A DNA stretch of 26,722 nucleotides from the NCBI GenBank assembly GCA_023396215.1, contig JAEWWW010000135.1:1-26722 (forward strand), in the 5' to 3' direction. Shown one piece after another: positions 7,823-14,774 of the stretch (its first letter is position 1; every line of letters begins with the position of its first letter). The stretch comes from Bacillota bacterium. GTDB taxonomy: Bacteria > Bacillota > Clostridia > Oscillospirales > Ruminococcaceae. Position numbers and translations under genes: made by a program. The notes beneath the pieces were generated by a model. It was not told the origin of the DNA, ran no database searches, and worked only from the letters and a program-made list of their open reading frames with translations.

Positions 7823-7975
7823 CAAAATGCATCGCGCAGGCGGACATGCGCCGCCGAAGCGATTCCTATAAAACTGCCTGCGGTAAGCGGGCAGTTTTGC
7901 TTGGGGGTGTTCACGAGGGGGACGGCTGGACGCAAAACCTCCATGTTTTGCACAGGACACGAAGTCCCCCTTGTG
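7823..7975 (+). repeat. 153-bp structured dispersed repeat, copy 1
   Basis: This block is repeated at 9167-9319 in the same orientation and the same length, with about 14 differences by my hand count (about 91% identity, no gaps). It folds into several stems: ATCGC/GCGAT; AAAACTGCC/GGCAGTTTT (7870s to 7890s); and an outer stem CACGAGGGGGAC/GTCCCCCTTGTG enclosing GCAAAAC/GTTTTGC. Between the outer and inner stems both copies keep the unpaired stretches GGCTGGAC and ACAGGACACGAA unchanged. No open frame is shared by the two copies. Strand is set by the direction as written; which strand is transcribed is unknown. Confidence 0.85.
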
Positions 7976-8002
7976 AAGGGTGTCAATTCTTTGGCACCCT
8001 CA

Positions 8003-8040
8003 AAGGCCCCCTCCGCGATTGGTTCCGCGGAGGGGGCCTT
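8003..8040. repeat. 15-bp GC-rich palindrome after YcxB-like gene
   Basis: Arms 8003-8017 and 8026-8040 are perfectly complementary (AAGGCCCCCTCCGCG) around an 8-nt loop. Neither strand has a good T-run, so it is a weak terminator at best, 18 nt past the YcxB-like stop. Its arm closely resembles that of the hairpin at 7768-7799 (GCCCCCTCYGCGG). A smaller hairpin GGGTGTC/GGCACCC at about 7978-7999 lies between it and the 153-bp repeat. Confidence 0.7.
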
Positions 8041-8057
8041 AAGCTGTTATAAAAGGG

Positions 8058-8642
8058 CTAAAACAAAATTCCGGGGGCGGTTTCCTTCTGGGGCTGGGGC
8101 GGCTCCTTTTCTTTGACCTGCACCCGAAGCTTTTTGCCCAACCCGGCCCGAAGGACGCCGCGCAGCGGCGCGATATCATAGGCGGGCACATCCCGCTTGG
8201 GCAGGATGAGGGCATGCTGGTCGTTGATGTACAGCAAAAAGAAGCGCCTGAGCTCATAGCCCTTGTGGAACATCTTCCACCGGTATTCGGTGCGGTAGCG
8301 GCCCTTGCCGCCGCTGACCACAATGCTGTCGTCAAAGACGGTAATTTCGCGGATGCTGCCCACCGAAAGCTTATCCGAAGCGATGAACTGGCGGATGCTC
8401 AGCTCCAGCTTGATGAAGTACAGCGCCAGAAGCGCCAAAAGGGCGGCGCTGCCATAAAACAGGTAGACCGGCAGCCGCAGCAGCCCGGTCATCCCCAGCG
8501 CGGGCACAGCCAGCGCCAGAGCAGCAGCGGCAATCAGCAGGCCGCAGAAGGCCCGCTTCCTGAAAAGCATGTTGAAGTAAACCGCACTGCGATAGTCCGG
8601 CTTGGTCAACGTGCTTTCAAAGCCAATCTGCTTGTATCTCAC
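8058..8642 (-). CDS. YcxB-like membrane protein
   Basis: The 194-residue product has an N-terminal basic region, two membrane segments at about residues 30-52 and 58-76, and a C-terminal soluble domain. That domain has the YcxB-like pattern: ITVFDDSIVVSGGKGRYRTEYRW, a middle block YELRRFFLLYINDQHALILPKRDV, and a C-terminal region. The family has no known function. The GTG start at 8642 has GGGAG 6 nt upstream. It lies 10 nt downstream of the small GGADGPT-motif gene and both read leftward, so they form an operon from the promoter at 9069-9098. Confidence 0.75.
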   Translation of the reverse strand: MRYKQIGFESTLTKPDYRSAVYFNMLFRKRAFCGLLIAAAALALAVPALGMTGLLRLPVYLFYGSAALLALLALYFIKLELSIRQFIASDKLSVGSIREITVFDDSIVVSGGKGRYRTEYRWKMFHKGYELRRFFLLYINDQHALILPKRDVPAYDIAPLRGVLRAGLGKKLRVQVKEKEPPQPQKETAPGILF

Positions 8643-8652
8643 CGGTTACTCC

Positions 8653-8943
8653 CTACCTTTCGGCAGACCTTTTGATAAAGAAAATCGCGGCTACCCCGGC
8701 AAGGGCAGTCACAATCAGCGACGGCAACAGCCAATCCGCCCTGCTTTGTGTGGCAACAAAGATAGCGGTGGGGCCGTCCGCCCCGCCAATCACCCCGATG
8801 GAGCCGGCGCTGCCCCGGGGGGGATCCGCGCCCCTGAGCAGCCAGCGAATAAGCAGATGCTTGCCCACCGTCAGGGCAAACGCCCCGGCCGCCGAAAGGA
8901 CGGTCACAATCCACGCCGCCCATAGGAAAGCCTGTTTTTTCAT
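8653..8943 (-). CDS. Small membrane protein with decarboxylase beta-subunit signature
   Basis: This 96-residue protein has a membrane segment at about residues 7-27, a loop with GSIGVIGGADGPTAIFVATQ at about residues 46-65, and a second membrane segment at about 71-90. GGADGPT is the signature of the beta subunit (OadB/GcdB/MmdB) of sodium-pumping decarboxylases, which is several times longer and has about nine membrane segments. Here only the signature between two helices is present. ATG 8943 is chosen over a GTG 12 nt upstream that touches the GAGGAAG site. It could be a decayed remnant or a small protein family in its own right; intact coding, start signal and operon context favour the latter. 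Confidence 0.7.
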   Translation of the reverse strand: MKKQAFLWAAWIVTVLSAAGAFALTVGKHLLIRWLLRGADPPRGSAGSIGVIGGADGPTAIFVATQSRADWLLPSLIVTALAGVAAIFFIKRSAER

Positions 8944-9068
8944 TCTGAATTTCACTTCCTCGGTTATATCTATTAATCGGTTGCGGGCGAATTTTCTGAA
9001 CCGGCTGCGGGGTCTGACAGCGGCTTTTCCCGCACCGTACCCCTTGTTTTGCCCCGGCCGATACCTGA

Positions 9069-9098
9069 ATTATATCACGGGGCTTTGGCCACAGGCAA
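9069..9098 (-). promoter_or_regulatory. Promoter of GGADGPT/YcxB-like operon
   Basis: On the minus strand, TTGCCT (9098-9093), 18 bp, then a perfect TATAAT (9074-9069). It lies just downstream of the hydrogenase terminator and about 120 nt before the first gene. Confidence 0.65.
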
Positions 9099-9103
9099 CA
9101 GAT

Positions 9104-9140
9104 AAAAGGGGCTGCCGCAAAACAAACCTTGCGGCAGCCC
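9104..9140 (-). terminator. Terminator of the hnd operon
   Basis: Arms GGGCTGCCGCAA (9109-9120) and TTGCGGCAGCCC (9129-9140) pair perfectly over 12 bp. On the minus strand they are followed by C and TTTT (9107-9104). It ends leftward transcription about 185 nt past hndD, with the 153-bp repeat copy 2 in between. Confidence 0.85.
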
Positions 9141-9166
9141 TTCAGACCATCAAAGGCGTAAGTTTG

Positions 9167-9319
9167 CAAAATATATCGCGCAGGCGGACATGTGCCGACG
9201 GAGCGATTTATTTAAAACTGCCCGCGGTGAGCGGGCAGTTTTGCTTGGGGGTGCTCACGAGGGGGACGGCTGGACGCAAAACCCGCAGGTTTTGCACAGG
9301 ACACGAAGTCCCCCTTGTG
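9167..9319 (+). repeat. 153-bp structured dispersed repeat, copy 2
   Basis: This copy lies in the 3' untranslated region of the hnd operon, starting 4 nt past the hndD stop codon and ending before the terminator. In this copy the second stem is a perfect 12 bp (AAAACTGCCCGC with GCGGGCAGTTTT), where copy 1 has a G-T wobble. The innermost stem is closed by a C-G pair where copy 1 has a C-T mismatch. If transcribed with hndD it is read as the complement, which folds equally well. Confidence 0.85.
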
Positions 9320-9323
9320 CAAA

Positions 9324-11063
9324 TTAGAACCGGCTGCGCTGGCGGTAGCTGGTATGCAGCACCTGATGAGCCACATGGCTGCCGGGCTTGCCCAAAAACT
9401 CCTCGTAGAGCCGGTTGATCATGGGGTTCTCATTGGAGCGGCGGATGTCCTTGTTCTTATCGTTCTGGTAGATGGCCTTGGCGCGCAGCGCCTTCAAATC
9501 CTGGAAGTTGCGCACGCTGGCGGGCTGTACCGGCTGGCCGCCGCCGTTGATGCAGCCGCCGGGGCAGGCCATGACCTCGATGAAGTGGTACTCTTTTTCG
9601 CCGGATTTCACCTTCTCCAGCAGCTTTTTGGCGTTGGCAAGGCCAGAGCAGACCGCCACGTTGAGGGTGAGCCCGCCCACCGAGTAGGTGGCCTCCTTCA
9701 CATCCTCCATACCGCGCACGTCGCTGAACTCCAGCGGGCCTTTTTCGCCGGTAATCCATTCCACGGCGGTGCGCAGGGCGGCCTCCATCACGCCGCCCGA
9801 AGCGCCGAAGATGACCCCCGCGCCTGTGGATTCACCCATGGGGTTGTCAAACTCCTCATCGGGCAGCAGGTTAAAGTCGATGCCCGCGCGGTCAATCATC
9901 CGGGCCAGCTCGCGTGTGGTAAGGGCGGTGTCCACGTCGGGCACGCCGGCCGCGTCCTCATCCTCGCGCTGGGTTTCAAACTTCTTGGCGGTGCAGGGCA
10001 TGATGCCCACCACATAGATATCCTTGGGGTCTATCCCCATCTTTTTGGCGTACCAGGTTTTGCTGATGGCGCCAAACATCTGCTGGGGCGACTTGCAGGA
10101 AGAAAGGTTGGGGATAAACTCGGGGTAGTAGTGCTCGCAATATTTGACCCAGCCGGGGGAGCAGGAGGTAATGAGCGGCAGCGGGCCGCCGTTTTTCACC
10201 CGGTCCAGCAGCTCGTTGGCCTCCTCCATGATGGTGAGGTCGGCGGCGAGGTCGGTGTCAAACACTCTGTCGAAGCCCAAACGGCGCAGGGCCGCCACCA
10301 TCTTGCCCTCTACGTCGGTGCCTACCGGCAGGCCGAAGGCTTCGCCCAGCGTGACGCGGATAGAGGGCGCTGTCTGCACCACCACATGCTTGCTGGGGTC
10401 GTTGAGGGCGCGCCACACGTCCTTGGTCTGGTCCTTTTCGGCAATGGCGCCGGTGGGGCAAACCACGATGCACTGGCCGCAGGATACGCAGGCTACGTTG
10501 CCCAAATTCTCGTCAAAGGCGCAGCCGATGTGGGTGTTAAAGCCACGGTCGTTGGCCCCGATTACCGCAACCGACTGCCACTTTTCGCAGGCGGCCACGC
10601 AGCGGCGGCAGAGGATGCACTTGTTGTTGTCGCGGTACATATGCTTTGAGCTGTCGTCAAAGTCGTACTGGATGTTTTCGCCGTCGTAGATGGTTTCGTC
10701 ATACACCCTGAAGTCTTTGCACAGCTTCTGCAGCTCGCAGTTGCCCGAACGCACACAGGAAAGGCACTTGCGGTCGTGGGTGGAAAGTATCAGCTCGAGG
10801 TCAATCTTGCGGGATTGGAACACCCGCTTGGAGTTGGTAAGGATATCCATGCCCTCAGCCACCGGGTATACGCAGGAGGCCACCAGATTTTTCATCCCCT
10901 TGACCTCGACCACGCAGATGCGGCAGGCGCCGATTTCATTGATTTCTTTGAGATAGCACAGGGTGGGGATGCTGACCCCCGCCAGACGGGCAGCCTCAAG
11001 AATGGTGCTGTTTTTGGGCACCGTTACAGGCATACCGTTGATTTTAATGTTGACTGTTTCCAT
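9324..11063 (-). CDS. hndD: [FeFe] hydrogenase catalytic subunit, HndD type (group A3)
   Basis: The 579-residue protein is the hydrogen-evolving or -consuming subunit of a multimeric, probably electron-bifurcating hydrogenase. Domains in order: plant-type [2Fe-2S] (CRICVVEVKG), His-Cys3 [4Fe-4S] (HDRKCLSCVRSGNC), two [4Fe-4S] ferredoxin clusters (CILCRRCVAAC, CVSCGQCIVVC), then the H-cluster domain. H-cluster motifs are TSCSPGW (Cys301), MPCTAKKFE (Cys357) and MACPGGCINGGGQP (Cys500, Cys504). In the first motif the usual second Cys is Ser302. A C-terminal small-subunit-like region follows. The start has AGGAGG 9 nt upstream. Last gene of the hnd operon, 13 nt after hndC. Confidence 0.95.
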   Translation of the reverse strand: METVNIKINGMPVTVPKNSTILEAARLAGVSIPTLCYLKEINEIGACRICVVEVKGMKNLVASCVYPVAEGMDILTNSKRVFQSRKIDLELILSTHDRKCLSCVRSGNCELQKLCKDFRVYDETIYDGENIQYDFDDSSKHMYRDNNKCILCRRCVAACEKWQSVAVIGANDRGFNTHIGCAFDENLGNVACVSCGQCIVVCPTGAIAEKDQTKDVWRALNDPSKHVVVQTAPSIRVTLGEAFGLPVGTDVEGKMVAALRRLGFDRVFDTDLAADLTIMEEANELLDRVKNGGPLPLITSCSPGWVKYCEHYYPEFIPNLSSCKSPQQMFGAISKTWYAKKMGIDPKDIYVVGIMPCTAKKFETQREDEDAAGVPDVDTALTTRELARMIDRAGIDFNLLPDEEFDNPMGESTGAGVIFGASGGVMEAALRTAVEWITGEKGPLEFSDVRGMEDVKEATYSVGGLTLNVAVCSGLANAKKLLEKVKSGEKEYHFIEVMACPGGCINGGGQPVQPASVRNFQDLKALRAKAIYQNDKNKDIRRSNENPMINRLYEEFLGKPGSHVAHQVLHTSYRQRSRF

Positions 11064-11076
11064 ATTGGTACACCTC

Positions 11077-12864
11077 CTACTTCTTCACGATAGCGCCAAA
11101 GCGGCACTTTTCGATGCATGCGCCGCATTTTACGCAGACGGCGGGGTCGATGATATGTATCTCCTTGACCTTGCCCTCGATGGCGGAAACCGGGCAGACC
11201 TTGGCGCACAGGGTGCAGCCCTTGCACTTGTCGGCCAGAATGACAATGCTCAGCAGGTCTTTGCAAACCCCGGCGGGGCAGCGCTTTTCGTTGATGTGGG
11301 CCAGATACTCATCCTTAAAGAAGTGGAGGGTGGAAAGCACCGGGTTGGGGGCTGTCTGCCCCAGACCGCAGAGGGCGTTTTCTTTGATATGGGTGCAGAG
11401 GGTTTCCAGCTTCTCGATGTCCTCCGGCACGCCCTCGCCCTTGGAGATGCGGTTGAGTATCTCGTACAGCCGCTTGGTGCCGATGCGGCAGGGGGTGCAC
11501 TTGCCGCAGCTCTCATCCACTGTAAATTCCAAAAAGAACTTGGCGATATCCACCATGCAGGTGTCCTCGTCCATAACAATCATACCGCCCGAGCCCATCA
11601 TCGAGCCGATGGCAATCAGGTTGTCGTAGTCGATGGGGATATCCATATGCTGGGCGGGGATGCAGCCGCCGGAGGGGCCGCCGGTCTGGGCCGCCTTAAA
11701 CTTTTTGCCGCCCGGGATACCGCCACCAATCTCCTCGATGACCTCCCGCAGGGTGGTGCCCATCGGCACCTCCACCAAACCGGTGTTATGTATCTTGCCC
11801 CCCAGGGCGAACACCTTGGTGCCCTTGGATTTTTCGGTGCCCATGCTGGCGAACCACTGGGGCCCGTTGAGAATAATCTGGGGAATGTTGGCATAGGTTT
11901 CAACGTTGTTGAGAACGGTGGGCTTGCCGAAGATGCCCTTGACCGCCGGGAAGGGCGGACGGGGGCGGGGCTCGCCGCGGTGGCCCTCAATCGAGGTGAT
12001 AAGGGCGGTTTCTTCGCCGCAGACAAAGGCGCCTGCGCCCAGCCGCAGCTCGAGGTCGAAGCTAAAGCCGCTGCCGAAGATGTTTTCGCCCAGCAGGCCC
12101 ATCTCGCGGGCCTGCCCAATGGCTATCTCAAGCCGTTTGACGGCGATGGGGTATTCCGCACGGATGTAGATAAAGCCCCGGGTAGCCCCAATGGCGTAGC
12201 CGGCGATGGCCATAGCCTCCAGCACCACGTGGGGGTCACCCTCCAGCACCGAGCGGTCCATGAACGCGCCGGGGTCGCCCTCGTCGGCGTTGCAGGCCAC
12301 ATACTTCTGGTCGGCCTCAGACGCCTTGGCAAGGCTCCATTTGAGCCCGGTGGGGAACCCGCCGCCGCCGCGGCCCCGCAGCCCCGAATCCTTGATGGTC
12401 TGAATAACGTCCTCGGGGGTCATCTCGGTTAGTACCTTGCCCAGCGCCTGATAGCCGTCGTAGGCGATGTACTCGTTGATATCCTCGGGGTTGATAATGC
12501 CGCAGTTGCGCAGGGCGACACGGCGCTGTTTTTTATAAAAGTCGGTTTGGTCCAGGCTGATAACGGCGTTGTCCTGCACCGTTTCGGAGTACAGCAGATG
12601 CTTGACCACCCGCCCCTTCAGCAGATGCTCCTCCACAATCTCGGGGATATCCTCCGCCTTGACCATCGAGTAGAATGCGCCCTCGGGGTAGACCACCATA
12701 ATCGGGCCTAATGCGCACAGGCCGAAGCAGCCTGTTTTGATGACTTTAACTTCTTTCTCAAGCCCGGTATGCACCAGCTCGTTTTCAAGAGCGGTAATGA
12801 TGCGCTGGCAGCCCGAGGAGGTGCAGCCTGTGCCGCCGCAGATGAGTACGGTTGAACGATACAT
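11077..12864 (-). CDS. hndC: NADH/NADP-binding flavoprotein subunit of bifurcating hydrogenase (NuoF-like)
   Basis: The 595-residue protein carries the pyridine nucleotide and FMN of the hydrogenase. It has an N-terminal thioredoxin-like [2Fe-2S] domain (CGGTGCTSSGC, KTGCFGLC), then the NuoF core with GRGGGGFPTGLKW (nucleotide), NADEGDPG and GAGAFVCGEETAL (FMN). The NuoF cluster ESCGKCTPCRIGT follows, and a C-terminal pair of [4Fe-4S] ferredoxin motifs (CKGCTLCAKVCP, CVKCGACIEKC). This is the full HndC/HydB layout. Transcribed with hndB (16 nt upstream) and hndD. Whether NAD or NADP is used cannot be told by eye. Confidence 0.95.
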   Translation of the reverse strand: MYRSTVLICGGTGCTSSGCQRIITALENELVHTGLEKEVKVIKTGCFGLCALGPIMVVYPEGAFYSMVKAEDIPEIVEEHLLKGRVVKHLLYSETVQDNAVISLDQTDFYKKQRRVALRNCGIINPEDINEYIAYDGYQALGKVLTEMTPEDVIQTIKDSGLRGRGGGGFPTGLKWSLAKASEADQKYVACNADEGDPGAFMDRSVLEGDPHVVLEAMAIAGYAIGATRGFIYIRAEYPIAVKRLEIAIGQAREMGLLGENIFGSGFSFDLELRLGAGAFVCGEETALITSIEGHRGEPRPRPPFPAVKGIFGKPTVLNNVETYANIPQIILNGPQWFASMGTEKSKGTKVFALGGKIHNTGLVEVPMGTTLREVIEEIGGGIPGGKKFKAAQTGGPSGGCIPAQHMDIPIDYDNLIAIGSMMGSGGMIVMDEDTCMVDIAKFFLEFTVDESCGKCTPCRIGTKRLYEILNRISKGEGVPEDIEKLETLCTHIKENALCGLGQTAPNPVLSTLHFFKDEYLAHINEKRCPAGVCKDLLSIVILADKCKGCTLCAKVCPVSAIEGKVKEIHIIDPAVCVKCGACIEKCRFGAIVKK

Positions 12865-12880
12865 TTTTACTCCCCTCCCC

Positions 12881-13249
12881 TTACTTCACTGCGCCGATGG
12901 CATACTCGGTTACCGGGTTGCCGTTGACAATGTGGTCGGATACAATTTTGGCCACCTTTTCGGGGCTCATTTTTACATAAGTAACCTTTTCCTTGCCGGG
13001 GACATGTACCTCCACCACCGGCTCGTACTGGCAGATGCCGATGCAGCCGGTCTGGGCGATGGTCACATGGGCCAGCTTTCTTTTGCCTATCTCTTCTGTA
13101 AAGGCGGCAAGCACCGGGCGCGCGCCTGCGGCAATGCCGCAGGTGGCCATGCCCACCACGATTCTAATGTTGTCGTTCTCATCTTCCCGAATGCCGATTT
13201 TGCTCTTCATTTCATCCCTGATGGCCTGAAGCTCTGCAAGACTTTTCAT
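12881..13249 (-). CDS. hndB: Thioredoxin-like [2Fe-2S] ferredoxin subunit
   Basis: The 122-residue protein matches HndB-type ferredoxins. It begins with a helical SLAELQAIRDEMKSKI segment, then VVGMATCGIAAGA (first Cys), AQTGCIGICQYEP (second and third Cys) and a C-terminal VSDHIVNGNPVTEY. These proteins pass electrons between subunits of HndABCD-type hydrogenases. The ATG at 13249 has GGGAGG about 12 nt upstream, a rather long spacing. A 275-nt gap with a MITE-like element separates it from the upstream ATPase gene of the same operon. Confidence 0.9.
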   Translation of the reverse strand: MKSLAELQAIRDEMKSKIGIREDENDNIRIVVGMATCGIAAGARPVLAAFTEEIGKRKLAHVTIAQTGCIGICQYEPVVEVHVPGKEKVTYVKMSPEKVAKIVSDHIVNGNPVTEYAIGAVK

Positions 13250-13361
13250 GCTCGTCTAAATCCTCCCTGTTTATCTTTACCGTCGCCCTGCAAGGCAGGG
13301 CGCATCCCCCTGTATGCTTGATTGCCAGTTTCTATGGTTGGATTGCATGGAGTGCTTAAAG

Positions 13362-13527
13362 CTAGGGCTTGTTTAAAAATAGAGGAAGCGAAGTATTTTT
13401 CGCAAGCGGCAGGCGGCTGCAAGGCAAAAACCGCAGGAATACTGGTTGTATTCTGAGGATTTTTAACGCAGCAGATGTCGCCGCTTATAGAAAAAGACAG
13501 GTTTTTGATTTTTTTAACAGCCCCTAG
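13362..13527. mobile_element. MITE-like 166-bp element with CTAG duplications
   Basis: The element is flanked by CTAG at 13362-13365 and 13524-13527. Next to these are imperfect terminal inverted repeats: GGCTTGTTTAAAAAT on the left, and GGGCTGTTAAAAAAAT read inward from the right. The interior folds on itself: AAGCGGC/GCCGCTT, AAAAACCGCAG with CTGAGGATTTTT, and the tip GAATAC-TGGTT-GTATTC. So the whole element is one long imperfect hairpin without coding capacity, as in MITEs moved by a transposase elsewhere. It lies inside the hnd operon, and its CTAG end contains the TAG stop of the upstream ATPase gene. A 4-bp CTAG duplication is known for some IS5-family elements; the parent here is unknown. 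Confidence 0.7.
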
Positions 13528-14087
13528 CGTTCGCAGGCTGAATCTCCTTTGTATAAGGCTTCGCTGTTTTCTGTGATGTAATCTCTGATAAAGGCCAGCA
13601 CCGCGGGCTCGCTGAGTGGTACCCCCTCCAGCACCTGCCGAAACTCTCTGGTATCGGCGGTGTAGCTGCGGCCGTCCACCCGGTGGGTGTACACAAAATC
13701 CATCTCCGGGTTGCAGCCGATAAGGGCACAAAGGGTGCCTGCCATATCGCCCAGCGGCAAGCAGTCGATGCTGGAGGGTACAAACGCCGCCTTGACGCTG
13801 GTGCCGCCGCCGGGGCGGGAACTCAGCTCAAAGCTGCCCCCCGTCTGTTTGGCCGCCATCTCAAAAAACGGAATGCCCAGCCCCACCTTGCGGGTGGTGC
13901 GGGTGGTGTAAAATGGGTCGGAGGCATGCTCCACCTGCTGGGGGGTCATCCCTCTGCCGTCATCGGTGATGGCGATACACAGCCTGTCCTCAGGCCGGTT
14001 TTCCTCCACCAAAATCTGTACCAGCGCGGCGCCTGCCGCCACCGAGTTTTGAGCCAAATCCAGCACATGCAGCGAAAGCTCCTGCAT
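13524..14087 (-). CDS. GHKL ATPase-domain protein in hydrogenase operon
   Basis: The 187-residue protein has a histidine-kinase-type ATP-binding domain only. It shows an N-box DLAQNSVAAGA near residue 12, G1 box DDGRGM, a FYTTR segment and G2 box GLGIPFF, then a GGGTSVKAAF strand. No phosphoacceptor histidine domain or sensor is present. The C-terminal 80 residues are not recognised. Genes like this recur between hndA and hndB in clostridial hydrogenase clusters (from memory), suggesting a regulatory kinase or switch role. The ATG at 14087 has AAAGGAG upstream. Its TAG stop lies in the CTAG duplication of the MITE-like element, yet no codon appears lost. Confidence 0.8.
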   Translation of the reverse strand: MQELSLHVLDLAQNSVAAGAALVQILVEENRPEDRLCIAITDDGRGMTPQQVEHASDPFYTTRTTRKVGLGIPFFEMAAKQTGGSFELSSRPGGGTSVKAAFVPSSIDCLPLGDMAGTLCALIGCNPEMDFVYTHRVDGRSYTADTREFRQVLEGVPLSEPAVLAFIRDYITENSEALYKGDSACER

Positions 14088-14192
14088 CGCCTTTCTCCTT
14101 TCAGGCTGCCGATAAACCCGCCGGGTCGCAAATATTTCCCCTTTTCTGCTTCCCCTTTTCCGGCGGCTTGCCGCAACCTGTCCTGCGAATTT

Positions 14193-14690
14193 TCATTGTT
14201 GGTAGTTGGCCAAAATCTTGTCTACGTCGTCGGCCACTAGGCGGCCGTACACATCCTCGTTGACGGTGATGACCGGGGCAAGGCCGCAGGCGCCGATGCA
14301 GCGGCAGGCCTCCAGTGAGAACTTACCGTCGGCGGTGCATTCCCCGCCGACGATGCCCAGACGGTCCATCAAGCGATCATAGACATCCCCCGCACCCTTA
14401 ACATAGCAGGCGGTGCCCATGCAGACCGAGATTTTGTACTTGCCCTTGGGGTAAAGAGAAAACTGGGAATAAAACGTGACCACACCATAGACCTCTTCCA
14501 GCGGAAGATCGAGCCCCGTCGCCACCATGCGCTGAACCTCCACCGGCAGATAGCCGTAGATATCCTGCGCCTGCTGCAGCACCGGCATCAGCGCGCCTTT
14601 GGTGTCCTTGTACTTTGCGATAATCTCTCTTAGCCGTGTTTCCTGCTCCTTTGTTCCCGAAAAGGGAACTGCGGATTTTTTGCTTGCCAT
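14193..14690 (-). CDS. hndA: [2Fe-2S] subunit of bifurcating hydrogenase (NuoE-like)
   Basis: The 165-residue protein matches NuoE/HndA. An N-terminal helical domain holds GALMPVLQQAQDIYGYLP and VYGVVTFYSQF. The thioredoxin-like fold follows with its four [2Fe-2S] cysteines in CMGTACYVKGA (C-x4-C) and EACRCIGACGLAP (C-x3-C). It is the entry point for electron transfer between HndC and the iron-sulfur chain. The ATG at 14690 is preceded by AAGGAGG. It is the first gene of the leftward hydrogenase operon, with an extended -10 promoter about 55 nt upstream. Confidence 0.95.
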   Translation of the reverse strand: MASKKSAVPFSGTKEQETRLREIIAKYKDTKGALMPVLQQAQDIYGYLPVEVQRMVATGLDLPLEEVYGVVTFYSQFSLYPKGKYKISVCMGTACYVKGAGDVYDRLMDRLGIVGGECTADGKFSLEACRCIGACGLAPVITVNEDVYGRLVADDVDKILANYQQ

Positions 14691-14745
14691 CAGGGATAAA
14701 CCTCCTTGACAAAATTACTTATACGAAGGGCAAATGTTTGTCTAT

Positions 14746-14754
14746 ATTATATCA
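14746..14754 (-). promoter_or_regulatory. Extended -10 promoter of the hnd operon
   Basis: On the minus strand TGATATAAT (14754-14746) is a perfect -10 box with the extended TGn element. No good -35 box lies 16-18 bp upstream, which is typical of extended -10 promoters or of promoters needing an activator. The start of transcription would lie about 50 nt before hndA. Confidence 0.6.
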
Positions 14755-14774
14755 TACCGCTTTTTTCTTTGCTA

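Noticed and set aside
7823..7975. Known self-cleaving ribozyme or riboswitch in the 153-bp repeat
   Set aside because: The loops do not show the core sequences of hammerhead or of the riboswitch classes I can recall; left as unclassified structured repeat.
9315..10649. Long plus-strand open frame antisense to hndD
   Set aside because: It lies wholly opposite a clear hydrogenase gene, its translation is Gly/His/Ala-rich low-complexity without domain patterns, and it has no ribosome binding site; it reflects GC-biased codon use.
10963..12432. Long plus-strand open frame antisense to hndC
   Set aside because: Same reason: mirror of a well-defined NuoF-like gene, no recognisable motif.
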